DNA of 34,724 bases from Desulfurobacteriaceae bacterium (lineage in GTDB: Bacteria; Aquificota; Aquificia; Desulfurobacteriales; Desulfurobacteriaceae): assembly GCA_027063785.1 (NCBI GenBank), contig JAMORC010000026.1, forward strand, positions 1-34,724. Reading direction: 5' to 3'. A program made the translations under genes and the position numbers. The notes beneath the pieces are model-generated. The model ran no database searches and was not told the DNA's origin. It saw nothing but the letters and a program-made list of their open reading frames with translations. This document shows positions 15,879-24,707 of the stretch, one piece after another (position 1 is the first letter of the stretch; every line of letters begins with the position of its first letter).

Positions 15879-17092
15879 ACGAAATAACGGGATTGCCTTC
15901 AAGAAAATCATTTTTCAACAAGCTCTCCCAAATACCAGAAGGCAAGAAGTTTACAATAGCAGTGTTTGATATTGACGATTTCAGGTTCGTCAACTTTTCT
16001 CACGGTTACTCTGTCGGAGATTCAGTACTAAAAGCTATAGCAGGCCACTTCCGCAGGGTCTTTTCAAAATACTTTTCCGACTTTTTTGTGGCCAGAACAG
16101 GAGCCAATCAATATTCAACCCTTATTTTTGACGACATACCGATTATAAGAATTGATGAAATTTTTCAAAAACACCTTCACCTGATAGAACTCCGCCTGAG
16201 AGATGAGTTTATAAGAATAACAACAAGCGGTGGCGTCAGCAGCGGTATGGGAAGTCCTTACGACGTTTTCCTGCAAGCCGAAGATGCACTCTACTCGGCT
16301 AAGTCATCGGGAAAAAACACAATTGTTTTTCACGAAAGCTTTGCTCTCAAAGATAAAGAAAGATTCAGAGAGGTGAGGAAAAAGCTCATACATGCGATAA
16401 AGAACAGGAAAATACGTCCGTACTTCCAACCTATTGTCTCTTTGAGAACCGGAGAGATATTCGGATATGAAGTCTTATCCAGAATATTCTACGGAAATGA
16501 AATCCTAAGAGGCGATTATGTGTTTTCCGTTGCTGACTCTCTCGCTCTCACTCCGGAAATAGACAAAATCCTTTTTATCCACGCTATTGAATACTTTGGT
16601 GACTATAAGCTCTTTTTTAACTTATCGATGAAATACTTCTTTAGAGAACTTAACAACGTCTTCCAGATAGCAAAGAAGTACTCTTTAGACCTTTCAAATG
16701 TAATCTTCGAAATAACAGAGTCTCAAAAGCTGATGCAGGAAGGAGCCGCAATAAGCATATTCCAACTTTTCAAGGAATTTAACGCCGGCGTCGCAGTGGA
16801 TGACTTTGGAGCCGGTTATTCAAACTTCATGTATTTAAAGAAGTTTCCCGCCGATGTTCTCAAAATTGACGGAGCCTTTATAAGAAACGCAAAGAACGAC
16901 GTAAGAGACTTAACCATTGTAAAATCAATAGTTGAAGTAGGGAAAGTTTTCAGATTGAGAACCTTAGCCGAGTTCATAGAGGATGAAGAAACGTATAGAC
17001 TTATGAAAAGTATCGGAGTTTCCCTGGGACAGGGATACTTTATAGGAAAGCCCGAACCTGAACCCAGAAAAGTGAAGATAGATATAGATTGA
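15872..17092 (+). CDS. GGDEF-EAL protein; EAL intact, GGDEF degenerate
   Basis: Soluble cyclic-di-GMP signalling protein of 406 residues with no membrane segment or sensor domain. The N-terminal GGDEF-like domain (about 1-155) keeps [10 protein letters not shown] and GYSVGD but reads GANQY (77-81) in place of GGDEF, so diguanylate cyclase activity is unlikely. The EAL domain (about 170-400) has the expected catalytic residues: Glu200 (EVL), Asn250, Glu280, Asp310-Asp311 in VDDFGAGYS, Lys331, Glu367 and Gln387. It is therefore probably a c-di-GMP phosphodiesterase whose GGDEF relic may bind GTP. It overlaps the trpB stop by seven bases and is closed by a hairpin terminator. Confidence 0.92.
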   Translation: MVDEITGLPSRKSFFNKLSQIPEGKKFTIAVFDIDDFRFVNFSHGYSVGDSVLKAIAGHFRRVFSKYFSDFFVARTGANQYSTLIFDDIPIIRIDEIFQKHLHLIELRLRDEFIRITTSGGVSSGMGSPYDVFLQAEDALYSAKSSGKNTIVFHESFALKDKERFREVRKKLIHAIKNRKIRPYFQPIVSLRTGEIFGYEVLSRIFYGNEILRGDYVFSVADSLALTPEIDKILFIHAIEYFGDYKLFFNLSMKYFFRELNNVFQIAKKYSLDLSNVIFEITESQKLMQEGAAISIFQLFKEFNAGVAVDDFGAGYSNFMYLKKFPADVLKIDGAFIRNAKNDVRDLTIVKSIVEVGKVFRLRTLAEFIEDEETYRLMKSIGVSLGQGYFIGKPEPEPRKVKIDID

Positions 17093-17119
17093 GGGGCACA
17101 AGGCCCCTCAACTTTTATT
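17089..17119 (+). terminator. Rho-independent terminator ending the glutamate synthase-trpB-EAL run
   Basis: A 9-bp stem TTGAGGGGC / GCCCCTCAA (17089-17097 with 17103-17111) and a 5-base loop, followed by CTTTTATTA. The stem begins inside the stop region of the EAL gene and the T-rich tail runs into the stop of the convergent clpC gene. The tail fits plus-strand termination; the hairpin may also affect clpC transcripts. Confidence 0.85.
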
Positions 17120-19646
17120 ACTCACTTTCCTTTCCCTCTTCGGATTCGTCAGCAGTCTTTATCTCTGCTTGTTTCGGAGGAAGTTCCTCTTTCTTTACCG
17201 TAAAGGTAAACTCTCCCTTATCTTTATCGTAGTCTACTATAACAGTATCTCCTTCTTTGACACTGCCTTCGAGAATCTTTACAGAGAGCGGGGTTTCAAT
17301 CTCTCTTTGAATGGTTCTCCTCAAAGGCCTTGCTCCGAATTCAGGCACATACCCTCTTTTCGCAAGTTCTGTCTTGGCCTCTTCCGTAAGTTCGACCTTA
17401 ATACCCCTTTCTGCAAGCCTTTGATTGAGCTTAGAGATAAGCAGGTCAACGATCTTCTTAATCTCCTCCTCTGCAAGCGGATGGAAGATAATAATCTCAT
17501 CAATCCTGTTGAGGAACTCAGGCCTAAATCTCTTTTTCAGCTCGTTCATTATCTGCTCTTTTATCTTGTCGTAGTTCTTTTCGAACTCCTCCTTAGAAAG
17601 GTGCATGAGGTATTCTGAACCGACATTGCTGGTCATAATTATGACAGTATTACTGAAGTCAACCGTTCTTCCCTTAGCATCCGTAAGCCTTCCGTCATCG
17701 AGAATCTGAAGAAGGATGTTAAAGACATCAGGGTGGGCTTTCTCTATCTCGTCAAGGAGTATAACGCTGTAAGGTTTACGTCTTACGGCTTCCGTAAGCT
17801 GCCCTCCTTCTTCGTATCCGACGTATCCCGGAGGTGCACCTATGAGCTTTGAAACGGCATGCTTCTCCATGTATTCGGACATATCGAGCCTGATCATCGC
17901 CGTCTCATCACCAAAGAGATACTCTGCAAGGGCTTTTGCAAGTTCCGTTTTACCGACTCCAGTAGGCCCGAGGAAAAGGAAGCTGCCGAGAGGTCTGTTC
18001 GGAGGCTGAAGTCCGGCCCTTGCGCGCCTTATTGCCTCGGAGATAGCCTTTATAGCCCTTTCCTGACCAATTACCCTCTTATGGAGTTCTTCCTCCATCC
18101 TGAGGAGCTTCTGAACCTCCTCCTCCTGGAGCTTAGAAGCCGGAATTCCCGTCATTTCAGAAATAACCTCTGCTACATCCTCAGCCGTTACTACCGGCAG
18201 CTCTTCTCCCTGTTCCCTGCTTTTCTCTATCTTCTCTTCAAGCTCCTTAATCTTTTCTTCTATATCCTTAATCTCCTTCTTGAGCTTCGCAGCTTTGTCA
18301 AACTCCTCTTTCTTAACAGCCTCATCAAGCTCAGCCCTCAAGGTATGGAGCTTCTCCTTAAGCTCCGCAAGTTCCGGAGAACTATAAGTTGCCTCTATCT
18401 TTTTCCTGGCACAAGCTTCATCAAGAACATCGATGGCTTTATCGGGTAAATACCTTCCCTGTATATATTTCTTAGAAAGCTTAACCGCCGCTTCTATCGC
18501 TTCATCGGTAATCTTGACTTTATGGTGCTCCTCAAGCTTCGGACGTAATCCCTTAAGCATCTCAATTGCCGTTTCAATATCCGGCTCGTCAACCCAAACG
18601 GGAGCAAATCTCCTCTCAAGGGCAGGGTCTTTCTCTATATACTTTCTAAACTCATCCGTTGTCGTAGCACCGATGACTCTTATTTCTCCTCTTGCAAGAG
18701 CCGGTTTCATAATGTTCGCCGCATCCATAGAACCTTCAGCTGCCCCAGCCCCAATGACAGTGTGAAGCTCATCAATAAAGAGAATAATGTTTCCTTCCTC
18801 TTTAACTGCATCCAGAACCTGCTTAAGCCTTTCCTCAAACTCTCCCCTGTACTTCGTTCCAGCAACAAGGGCAGCCATGTCAAGAGCAACTATCCTCTTA
18901 TCCTTCAGGTTTTCTGGAACTTCTCCGTTTGCAATCCGCTGAGCCACTCCCTCAACAATGGCGGTTTTACCAACACCGGCAGGTCCGACGAGTACCGGAT
19001 TGTTCTTAGTTCTTCTCGAAAGTATCTGAATAACCCTCTTAATTTCGGTCTCCCTATCAATTACGGGATCAAGCTTGCCCTCTTCCGCAAGGCCGGTAAG
19101 GTCAATACCGTACTTCCTGAGAACCTCGGGAAGTTGCTTTCCTCCCCTTGCAGCCTTTGCTCCGATTTCTCTGGAAAGTCTGGCTCTGCCTTCCCTGTAC
19201 TTCTTAACAGCCCTCAAAGCCTCATCCTTCTCAAGTCCGAGCTTAAGAAGTATCCTGTATGCCATTCCTTCGGGAACCTCGTAAAAAGCCAAGAACAAAT
19301 GCTCAAGGTCAACACTCCTTGCCTTCATCTGTCTTGCAATATCAAGAGCTGCGTCAAAGACCTTCTTCATTGTCGGCGTGATGTAAATCTCCTCGTACCC
19401 CGTGTAACCGCTCGGAGGACCGAGCCTTCCAACCCTATCAACCTGCTCCCTTATAAATTTCTTTGCCCTTACCGGGTCAAAACCTGCAAGGGTAAATACG
19501 TCGAGAACGGGTGAACCGGGAAGCTCCACCATTGCAAGTAAAAGATGCTCCGTATCAACGTACCTTTCACCGAGCTGTCTCGCTATTTCCTGCGACAGCA
19601 GTATTGCATCTTTTGCTCTTCCGCTTAAAACGTCCCAGATGTTCAT
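17118..19646 (-). CDS. clpC: Clp ATPase, ClpC-type, without a visible ClpP-binding loop
   Basis: Hexameric AAA+ unfoldase of 842 residues: Clp N-domain repeats (1-145), AAA-1 with GPAGVGKT and [12 protein letters not shown], a short coiled-coil middle region with a UVR-like stretch ([21 protein letters not shown]), AAA-2 with GPTGVGKT and the D2-small domain, and an acidic tail. The short middle domain is ClpC-like, not the long ClpB type. In AAA-2, however, the segment after [10 protein letters not shown] lacks the VGF/IGF tripeptide that ClpC and ClpA use to dock ClpP and is short, as in ClpB. It may thus act as a ClpP-independent chaperone. It is 19 bp downstream of hspR and shares its promoter. 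Confidence 0.93.
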   Translation of the reverse strand: MNIWDVLSGRAKDAILLSQEIARQLGERYVDTEHLLLAMVELPGSPVLDVFTLAGFDPVRAKKFIREQVDRVGRLGPPSGYTGYEEIYITPTMKKVFDAALDIARQMKARSVDLEHLFLAFYEVPEGMAYRILLKLGLEKDEALRAVKKYREGRARLSREIGAKAARGGKQLPEVLRKYGIDLTGLAEEGKLDPVIDRETEIKRVIQILSRRTKNNPVLVGPAGVGKTAIVEGVAQRIANGEVPENLKDKRIVALDMAALVAGTKYRGEFEERLKQVLDAVKEEGNIILFIDELHTVIGAGAAEGSMDAANIMKPALARGEIRVIGATTTDEFRKYIEKDPALERRFAPVWVDEPDIETAIEMLKGLRPKLEEHHKVKITDEAIEAAVKLSKKYIQGRYLPDKAIDVLDEACARKKIEATYSSPELAELKEKLHTLRAELDEAVKKEEFDKAAKLKKEIKDIEEKIKELEEKIEKSREQGEELPVVTAEDVAEVISEMTGIPASKLQEEEVQKLLRMEEELHKRVIGQERAIKAISEAIRRARAGLQPPNRPLGSFLFLGPTGVGKTELAKALAEYLFGDETAMIRLDMSEYMEKHAVSKLIGAPPGYVGYEEGGQLTEAVRRKPYSVILLDEIEKAHPDVFNILLQILDDGRLTDAKGRTVDFSNTVIIMTSNVGSEYLMHLSKEEFEKNYDKIKEQIMNELKKRFRPEFLNRIDEIIIFHPLAEEEIKKIVDLLISKLNQRLAERGIKVELTEEAKTELAKRGYVPEFGARPLRRTIQREIETPLSVKILEGSVKEGDTVIVDYDKDKGEFTFTVKKEELPPKQAEIKTADESEEGKESE

Positions 19647-19665
19647 CTCTCTCCTCCTCTTCAGT

Positions 19666-20037
19666 TTATTCTCTAAGCAATTCTATAAGTTTTTCCGCAT
19701 TAAGCTCGTCAAACTCAAGTTCGGAAAGGAGCGAAATTACAGTCTCCTTTGCATGAGCGTCCAAAACCTCAGAAAGGGCTTTAAAAAGCCTTTCGAGATC
19801 ATCCTCCAGCTTCAGTATAAGGTGAGTTCCTGCAACGTTAACTCCCCTTTCCCTCGTCAGGGAAACAATCCTCTTTACTCTCATGAGATCCCGTTCAGAG
19901 TAAAGCCGGGTTCTCCCTTCTGTCCTTGAAGGTTTTATCAACCCCTCACTTTCATAAAACCTGAGGGTTTGGGGGTGAACACCGGCAATCTTGGCCACAA
20001 TACTTATCATGTAAACCGGAGTATCCTTATCTATCAC
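19666..20037 (-). CDS. hspR: MerR-family heat-shock regulator HspR
   Basis: Repressor of heat-shock genes in the MerR superfamily, 123 residues. The N-terminal winged-helix has [15 protein letters not shown] and [16 protein letters not shown], the HspR signature, followed by a short helical tail ([12 protein letters not shown]). The GTG start at 20037 was chosen because GGAGG lies seven bases upstream and HspR proteins begin at this point ([11 protein letters not shown]); an in-frame ATG at 20094 overlaps the -35 element and is rejected. In actinobacteria and Helicobacter, HspR controls dnaK/clpB-type operons together with its own gene; here it precedes clpC, so autoregulation of the hspR-clpC operon is likely. 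Confidence 0.92.
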   Translation of the reverse strand: MIDKDTPVYMISIVAKIAGVHPQTLRFYESEGLIKPSRTEGRTRLYSERDLMRVKRIVSLTRERGVNVAGTHLILKLEDDLERLFKALSEVLDAHAKETVISLLSELEFDELNAEKLIELLRE

Positions 20038-20065
20038 CGCCCGACCTCCAATATTCTTAGTTATT

Positions 20066-20094
20066 AAGTTAAACGTATTTAACAGCCTTGTCAA
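20066..20094 (-). promoter_or_regulatory. hspR-clpC promoter with palindromic operator candidate
   Basis: On the minus strand a consensus -35 TTGACA (20089-20094) is followed by a 17-bp spacer and -10 TAACTT (20066-20071). Within this promoter lies a perfect 6-4-6 palindrome GTTAAA-CGTA-TTTAAC (20068-20083, plus-strand reading) that overlaps the -10 and most of the spacer, a natural place for a repressor. A second short palindrome, TCAAGTTGA, is at 20117-20125. Neither matches the published HAIR element exactly, so the binding protein is inferred from the adjacent hspR. Confidence 0.6.
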
Positions 20095-20210
20095 CTTTTC
20101 TAAAACGAAGTTTTAATCAAGTTGAGTAAAATGTTAACGGCAAAATTATCCAGCACGATTCAAACTCATTTAAATTTCTACTTCACTGCCAAACCCAACC
20201 TCAAGTCGGC

Positions 20211-20216
20211 TATAAT
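20211..20216 (+). promoter_or_regulatory. -10 element giving a probable leaderless prmC transcript
   Basis: A perfect TATAAT ends six bases before the A of the prmC ATG (20223), which would put the transcription start at or next to the start codon. No Shine-Dalgarno sequence precedes the ATG. No clear -35 is seen 17 bp upstream. Confidence 0.5.
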
Positions 20217-20222
20217 TCGCCC

Positions 20223-21074
20223 ATGAAGTGGACAGTAGGAACGCTGGTAAAAAGAGCAACCGAAATTCTCAGGGAAAGGGGAATAAAGTCCGCAAGGCTT
20301 GATGCCGAACTTCTCCTTGCCCATTCTCTAAAACTTAAAGATAGAGTTTCCCTTTACGTAAATTTTGAACAACCCCTTACCGATCAAGAAGTAGAAGCCT
20401 ACAGACAGCTCATCATCAGGAGAGCTAAAGGTGAACCGGTAGCTTACATAACCGGCAAAAAGGAGTTCTTCGGCTTTGAATTTGTAGTGGAAAAAGGAGT
20501 TTTAATACCGAGGCCGGAAACGGAAATCCTTGTTGAAGTCGCTTACGAAAGGCTTAAGAAAACCAGCGGATTAAAAGTTATAGACGTGGGAACGGGAAGC
20601 GGATGCATCATTCTTACCCTCTGTAAGCTTCTCGGAAAAAGACATGAGTATTACGGAATTGATATTTCGGGAAAAGCCCTAAAAATTGCCGAAATTAATA
20701 AGGAAAAGTTGGGCTGCCCTGTTAGCTTTATTAAGAGCAACCTGCTCGAAAAGATTAATTTCCCTATCGATGTCATAGTCTCAAACCCTCCTTACGTCCC
20801 CTTAGAAGACAAGAGATTAGAAAAGGAAGTCTTGAAGTTCGAACCGGCCATTGCCCTATTCGGAGGAAAAGACGGCCTTGAAGTTATCAGACGGTTAGTT
20901 TTACAATCTTTTGAGAAATTGCGTCCCGGAGGATTTATAGCCCTTGAAGTCGGAGAGGGACAATCTGAAAGGGTCAAGGAAATACTTAAGTCAGCCGGAT
21001 TCACAGACATCTCTGTTTTTAGAGACTTATCAGGAACAGAAAGAGTTGTTACAGCCGAAAAGGGGAAGGAATGA
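20223..21074 (+). CDS. prmC: Peptide chain release factor N5-glutamine methyltransferase
   Basis: SAM-dependent methyltransferase that modifies the GGQ glutamine of release factors RF1/RF2. The 283 residues show the N-terminal helical domain with SARLDAELLLAH, the linker YITGKKEFFG, the SAM-binding motif VIDVGTGSGCI (119-129) and the catalytic NPPY (188-191). The first Met matches the family start (TVGTLVKRATEIL), so the lack of a ribosome-binding site is not explained by a wrong start. It is the first gene of a prmC-murA-hisG-hypD run and overlaps murA by four bases. Confidence 0.95.
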   Translation: MKWTVGTLVKRATEILRERGIKSARLDAELLLAHSLKLKDRVSLYVNFEQPLTDQEVEAYRQLIIRRAKGEPVAYITGKKEFFGFEFVVEKGVLIPRPETEILVEVAYERLKKTSGLKVIDVGTGSGCIILTLCKLLGKRHEYYGIDISGKALKIAEINKEKLGCPVSFIKSNLLEKINFPIDVIVSNPPYVPLEDKRLEKEVLKFEPAIALFGGKDGLEVIRRLVLQSFEKLRPGGFIALEVGEGQSERVKEILKSAGFTDISVFRDLSGTERVVTAEKGKE

Positions 21075-22354
21075 AAAAGGAAAAAATCGTAATAAGAGGC
21101 AGAAAGGAGCTTCACGGAAAAGTCAAAGTCTCAGGCTCTAAAAACGCCGCTCTGCCGATAATCTTTGCATCGATACTCTCCGGAGATCTCGAACTTCACA
21201 ACGTTCCCGAATTACTCGATATTGAAACTGCTTCAAAACTATTGGAGTATATGGGCTTCTACGTCGAAAGAGGAGATGGAATCCTTAAAGTTCAGGAGCT
21301 TTCCGTCAAAACCGAAACACCCTACGAACTTGTAAACAGGATGAGGGCATCAATACTCGTCTTAGGCCCTCTGCTTGCAAGATACGGTAAAGCAAAGGTC
21401 TCAATGCCCGGCGGCTGCGCAATAGGCACCCGCCCCGTCGATTTACACCTTAAAGCCCTTTCAAAGCTCGGCGCTGATCTTAGAGTCGATCACGGTTTTA
21501 TAGTCGGAGAAGCAAAGGGAGGTTTAAGAGGCGCAGAGATAACTTTTGACTTCCCTACTGTGGGAGGAACGGAAAACGCCGTTATGGCAGCCGTCCTCGC
21601 TAAAGGTAAAACCGTAATAAGGAATGCAGCCAAAGAACCCGAGATAGTTGACTTAATAAAGGCTTTAAAGCTTGCAGGTGCCGAAATAGAGGGAGAGGGA
21701 ACTGATACAATAGAAATCAGAGGCGTTGAAGGACTATCCCCCATACTCTATCGAGTTATGCCCGACAGGATTGAGGCAGGTACTTTCCTATCCGCAGTCG
21801 CCGTTGCCGGAGGCGAAATAGTAGTTGAAGACTTCCCTTACGAAACGCTGGAAATCGTCATCGATAAGTTCAGAGAAGCGGGACTTAAAGTGGAACAGAT
21901 TTCTGAAAGGAAAGTCCTGGTGAAAAAAGTCGACAGATTAAAAGCTACTAACGTAGTCACTCAACCTTACCCGGGATTTCCCACAGACATGCAAGCACAG
22001 TTTATGGCCGCAATGTGCTTCGCCGAAGGAACGTCGGTAATAGAGGAAACGATTTTTGAAAACAGGATGATGCATGCCCTCGAGCTAAAAAGGCTAGGGG
22101 CTAAAATTCACGTGAACGGAACAACTGCTGTTGTAGAAGGAGTAGAAAAGCTCATTGGAGCGAAAGTAAATGCAACGGATTTGAGAGCCAGCGCATCACT
22201 GGTTATCGCCGGTCTCGGTGCCGAGAATACAACTGAAGTTTATAAAGTCTTTCACCTTGACAGAGGATATGAAAAACTTGATAAAAAGCTCTCAAATCTC
22301 GGAGCCGATATCGAGAGAGTAGAGATCTACGAAGAGGAGAGAGAAGAGGTATGA
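21071..22354 (+). CDS. murA: UDP-N-acetylglucosamine 1-carboxyvinyltransferase
   Basis: First committed enzyme of peptidoglycan synthesis: transfers enolpyruvate from PEP to UDP-GlcNAc. The 427 residues are the family length. Visible are the substrate-binding GSKNAALP (Lys24-Asn25), the loop with catalytic Cys116 in PGGCAIGTRPVDLH, and LRASASLVIAGL near the end. Having Cys at 116 rather than Asp predicts fosfomycin sensitivity by the known rule. It overlaps prmC upstream and hisG downstream by ATGA junctions, so the three are probably translated as a coupled unit. Confidence 0.97.
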   Translation: MKKEKIVIRGRKELHGKVKVSGSKNAALPIIFASILSGDLELHNVPELLDIETASKLLEYMGFYVERGDGILKVQELSVKTETPYELVNRMRASILVLGPLLARYGKAKVSMPGGCAIGTRPVDLHLKALSKLGADLRVDHGFIVGEAKGGLRGAEITFDFPTVGGTENAVMAAVLAKGKTVIRNAAKEPEIVDLIKALKLAGAEIEGEGTDTIEIRGVEGLSPILYRVMPDRIEAGTFLSAVAVAGGEIVVEDFPYETLEIVIDKFREAGLKVEQISERKVLVKKVDRLKATNVVTQPYPGFPTDMQAQFMAAMCFAEGTSVIEETIFENRMMHALELKRLGAKIHVNGTTAVVEGVEKLIGAKVNATDLRASASLVIAGLGAENTTEVYKVFHLDRGYEKLDKKLSNLGADIERVEIYEEEREEV

Positions 22355-22998
22355 AGTACTCAGGAATAACTTTTGCTCTGCCCAAAGGAAGATTACTAAA
22401 AGAAGCGGTGGATTTTCTTAAAAAGTCGGGGATAGATGCTACCGAAACGCTGAAGGAAACGAGGAAGCTCATTTTTGAAACAGGTAATTACAGATTTATA
22501 CTGGTAAAACCCATGGACGTTCCCACCTACGTTTACTATGGAACTGCAGATGTAGGAATAGCAGGAAAGGACGTAATAGAAGAAAAGGGGTACGACCTTT
22601 ACGAACCCCTTGACCTGAAGTTCGGAGAATGCAGGCTGAGCGTTGCCGAACCGGTTAACATCACGGAACCTTACGACCCTGATAGACTCTCATACATAAG
22701 GGTAGCCACGAAGTACCCTAAAATCACGGACAGGTACTTCAGGAACAAGGGAATTCACCCGGAAATCATAGTTCTATACGGTTCTGTCGAACTTGCACCC
22801 TTAGTGGGCTTATCAGACAGAATTGTTGATCTTGTCCAAACAGGAACAACTTTGAGAGAAAACGGACTCAGAGAGGTGGACGTTATACTTCATTCAACAG
22901 CCAGATTAATAGTCAACAGGGCCAGCCTTAAGACGAAATACCGCGCAATAAAACCCATAATCAACAAAATGAGAGAATCCCTTACCCGCAAGGAATAG
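22351..22998 (+). CDS. hisG: ATP phosphoribosyltransferase, short form
   Basis: First enzyme of histidine synthesis, condensing ATP with PRPP. At 215 residues this is the short HisG form, lacking the C-terminal regulatory domain; short forms are known to need the HisZ partner, which is not in this window. Motifs include ALPKGRLLKEAV at the N-terminus, YYGTADVGIAGKDV, and the PRPP-binding loop DLVQTGTTLRENGL. The start overlaps the murA stop (ATGA). No other his genes are adjacent, so the pathway is dispersed. Confidence 0.96.
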   Translation: MKYSGITFALPKGRLLKEAVDFLKKSGIDATETLKETRKLIFETGNYRFILVKPMDVPTYVYYGTADVGIAGKDVIEEKGYDLYEPLDLKFGECRLSVAEPVNITEPYDPDRLSYIRVATKYPKITDRYFRNKGIHPEIIVLYGSVELAPLVGLSDRIVDLVQTGTTLRENGLREVDVILHSTARLIVNRASLKTKYRAIKPIINKMRESLTRKE

Positions 22999-23023
22999 GT
23001 CTCCCCCTAAACGGAGGAAAAAT

Positions 23024-24079
23024 ATGAAAGAAAAGGTAAAAGAAATAGTCCAAGCCATAAAAAAGCTCACTCCGAAAAAAAGAAAAATAAAGATAATGAA
23101 CGTCTGCGGTTCTCACGAACATACAATAACCTATTATGGTCTCCGCTCCCTAATGCCCGAAAATTTAGAGCTCGTTCCCGGACCCGGCTGTCCCGTCTGC
23201 GTCTGTTCTGAAAGTGACGTAATAAACGCCATTGAGCTTTCAAAGAGACCGGATACAATCCTCGTAACCTACGGAGACATGCTAAGAGTTCCAACCCGGA
23301 TAGGATCAATAAGAAGCAACGGCGGGAACTACAGAATGGTAACGGCACCCCACGAAGTAATAAAAATCGCAGAGGAAAACCAAAATAAATTGGTTGTTTT
23401 TTTCTCCATCGGCTTTGAAACAACAACAGCTCCGACCGCCGCCATGATAGAAGCGGGCATTCCCGAGAACGTAAAGATCCTAACATCTCAGAAACTAACT
23501 CCCGAAATAATGGAAGTCCTCATGAACGACAGCAAAGTGGGGGTGGATGCATTCATAGCTCCAGGTCACGTTTCCGCAATAGTTGGTTCAAATGCCTGGA
23601 GAATCTTTCCGGAAAAGTACGGAATACCTACTGTTGTAGCCGGCTTTGAACCCCAGAACCTGCTCTTGGCAATACTAAGAATTCTCTATCAAATAGCAGA
23701 AGGAAGGGCCGAAATTGAAAACGTCTATCGAGGCGTTGTCAAACCCGAAGGAAACAGGAAAGCACAGGGGCTGATGTACAAGTACTTCTACAAAACAGCA
23801 GTAAACTGGAGAGGAATTGGCTACATTCCTAACTCCGGACTTGAAATCCGCCCGGAGTACAGCGAAATTGACGCTAAAGTCTTCTTTGAACTACCGGAAA
23901 TTGAGGAAGAAAAAGTTCCCGGATGTATATGCGACAGAATTGTTTTAGGGAAAGCCTACCCGAACGAATGCAAACTCTTCAGCGTTGCCTGTACACCCAG
24001 AAACCCTAAAGGACCCTGTATGGTATCAGTAGAAGGTGCTTGTAACATCTGGTATAGGTTCGGAAGAAACGAAAGGTAA
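23024..24079 (+). CDS. hypD: Hydrogenase maturation factor HypD
   Basis: Iron-sulfur scaffold protein that, with HypC, assembles the Fe(CN)2CO unit of NiFe hydrogenases. The 351 residues show the signature cysteines: VCGSHEHT (Cys28), GPGCPVCVC (Cys56, Cys59), and the C-terminal cluster region with PGCICDRIV, NECKLFSVACTP and GPCMVS. GFETTTAP and APGHVSAIVG are also conserved. It lies 25 bp after hisG with a GGAGG ribosome-binding site and no other hyp gene nearby. It implies a NiFe hydrogenase elsewhere in the genome, consistent with hydrogen-based chemolithotrophy. A hairpin follows directly. Confidence 0.96.
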   Translation: MKEKVKEIVQAIKKLTPKKRKIKIMNVCGSHEHTITYYGLRSLMPENLELVPGPGCPVCVCSESDVINAIELSKRPDTILVTYGDMLRVPTRIGSIRSNGGNYRMVTAPHEVIKIAEENQNKLVVFFSIGFETTTAPTAAMIEAGIPENVKILTSQKLTPEIMEVLMNDSKVGVDAFIAPGHVSAIVGSNAWRIFPEKYGIPTVVAGFEPQNLLLAILRILYQIAEGRAEIENVYRGVVKPEGNRKAQGLMYKYFYKTAVNWRGIGYIPNSGLEIRPEYSEIDAKVFFELPEIEEEKVPGCICDRIVLGKAYPNECKLFSVACTPRNPKGPCMVSVEGACNIWYRFGRNER

Positions 24080-24080
24080 A

Positions 24081-24101
24081 GCCCCGACGTTATGTCGGGG
24101 C
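24081..24101. terminator. Hairpin between convergent hypD and hsp20
   Basis: A perfect 8-bp stem GCCCCGAC / GTCGGGGC (24081-24088 with 24094-24101) and a 5-base loop lie between the two stop codons. The minus-strand side is followed by TTTACCTTTC; the plus side has no T-tract. It probably ends hsp20 transcripts and may act in both directions. Confidence 0.6.
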
Positions 24102-24108
24102 GAAAATA

Positions 24109-24627
24109 CTACTTCTTATCCTCATCTTCTTTGCCTTTCTTCTTCTCCTCAGGCTCTTTTACGATGATCTTAACTTCTTTCCTTGCAGCCTCGGCTTTCG
24201 GAAGTCTTATTTCAAGAATTCCTTTATCGTAATAAGCCTCAATTCCTTCTTCCTTTACCTCAACCGGAAGGGGAATTACCCTCTGGAACTCTCCGTAAAA
24301 GGTCTCGCTGAAGAAAACGTTATCTTTCTCCTCCTTCTGCTCCTGCTTCTTAACACCCTTGATGATCAGGTAATTTCCGCGAACCTTAACGTCAATACTG
24401 TCCTTATCAAGACCGGGCATCTCAGCCCTTACAACTATCTCATCCGGAGTTTCGTACATTTCAATTCTCGGCTCAAAACCTGCTTCAAAGCCGGGAAATT
24501 CTCTGGCAAAGCCTCCAAATCCCCTCATCATCTCAGACATAAGTCTTTCCATTTCCTGAAACTGCCTGAAGATATCCTCAAAAGGATCTCTTCCGAAACC
24601 TCTCCTTCCGAAAAATCCTCCAAACAT
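24109..24627 (-). CDS. Small heat-shock protein, Hsp20/alpha-crystallin family
   Basis: ATP-independent holdase chaperone of 172 residues. A Phe/Arg/Gly-rich N-terminus (about 1-55) precedes the alpha-crystallin domain (about 56-145: MYETPDEIVVRAEMPGLDKDSIDV to GILEIRLPKAE is split by short loops), followed by a charged tail. An I-x-V element (IIV) is in the C-terminal extension. The ATG at 24627 was chosen because AAGGAGGG lies five bases upstream; an in-frame TTG at 24663 would add twelve residues that include the ribosome-binding site itself. It is downstream of polX on the same strand but appears to have its own promoter. Confidence 0.94.
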   Translation of the reverse strand: MFGGFFGRRGFGRDPFEDIFRQFQEMERLMSEMMRGFGGFAREFPGFEAGFEPRIEMYETPDEIVVRAEMPGLDKDSIDVKVRGNYLIIKGVKKQEQKEEKDNVFFSETFYGEFQRVIPLPVEVKEEGIEAYYDKGILEIRLPKAEAARKEVKIIVKEPEEKKKGKEDEDKK

Positions 24628-24675
24628 CTCTCCCTCCTTAAAGCTGGTTTTAGTAAATCTCAAATCCTACTTTAG

Positions 24676-24707
24676 AATTTAGTCCTATCCGGAAGTTTAG
24701 CAACTTC
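24676..24707 (-). promoter_or_regulatory. hsp20 promoter candidate with overlapping inverted repeat
   Basis: On the minus strand TTGCTA (24698-24703), a 16-bp spacer and TAAATT (24676-24681) form a plausible promoter for hsp20. A perfect 6-4-6 inverted repeat GAAGTT-TAGC-AACTTC (24692-24707) covers the -35 and the polX stop codon. The geometry resembles the palindrome at the hspR promoter, though the sequence differs. Confidence 0.4.

Noticed and set aside
20038-20094. Longer HspR start at ATG 20094
   Set aside because: It would overlap the consensus -35 and -10 elements; the GTG at 20037 has GGAGG and matches the family N-terminus.
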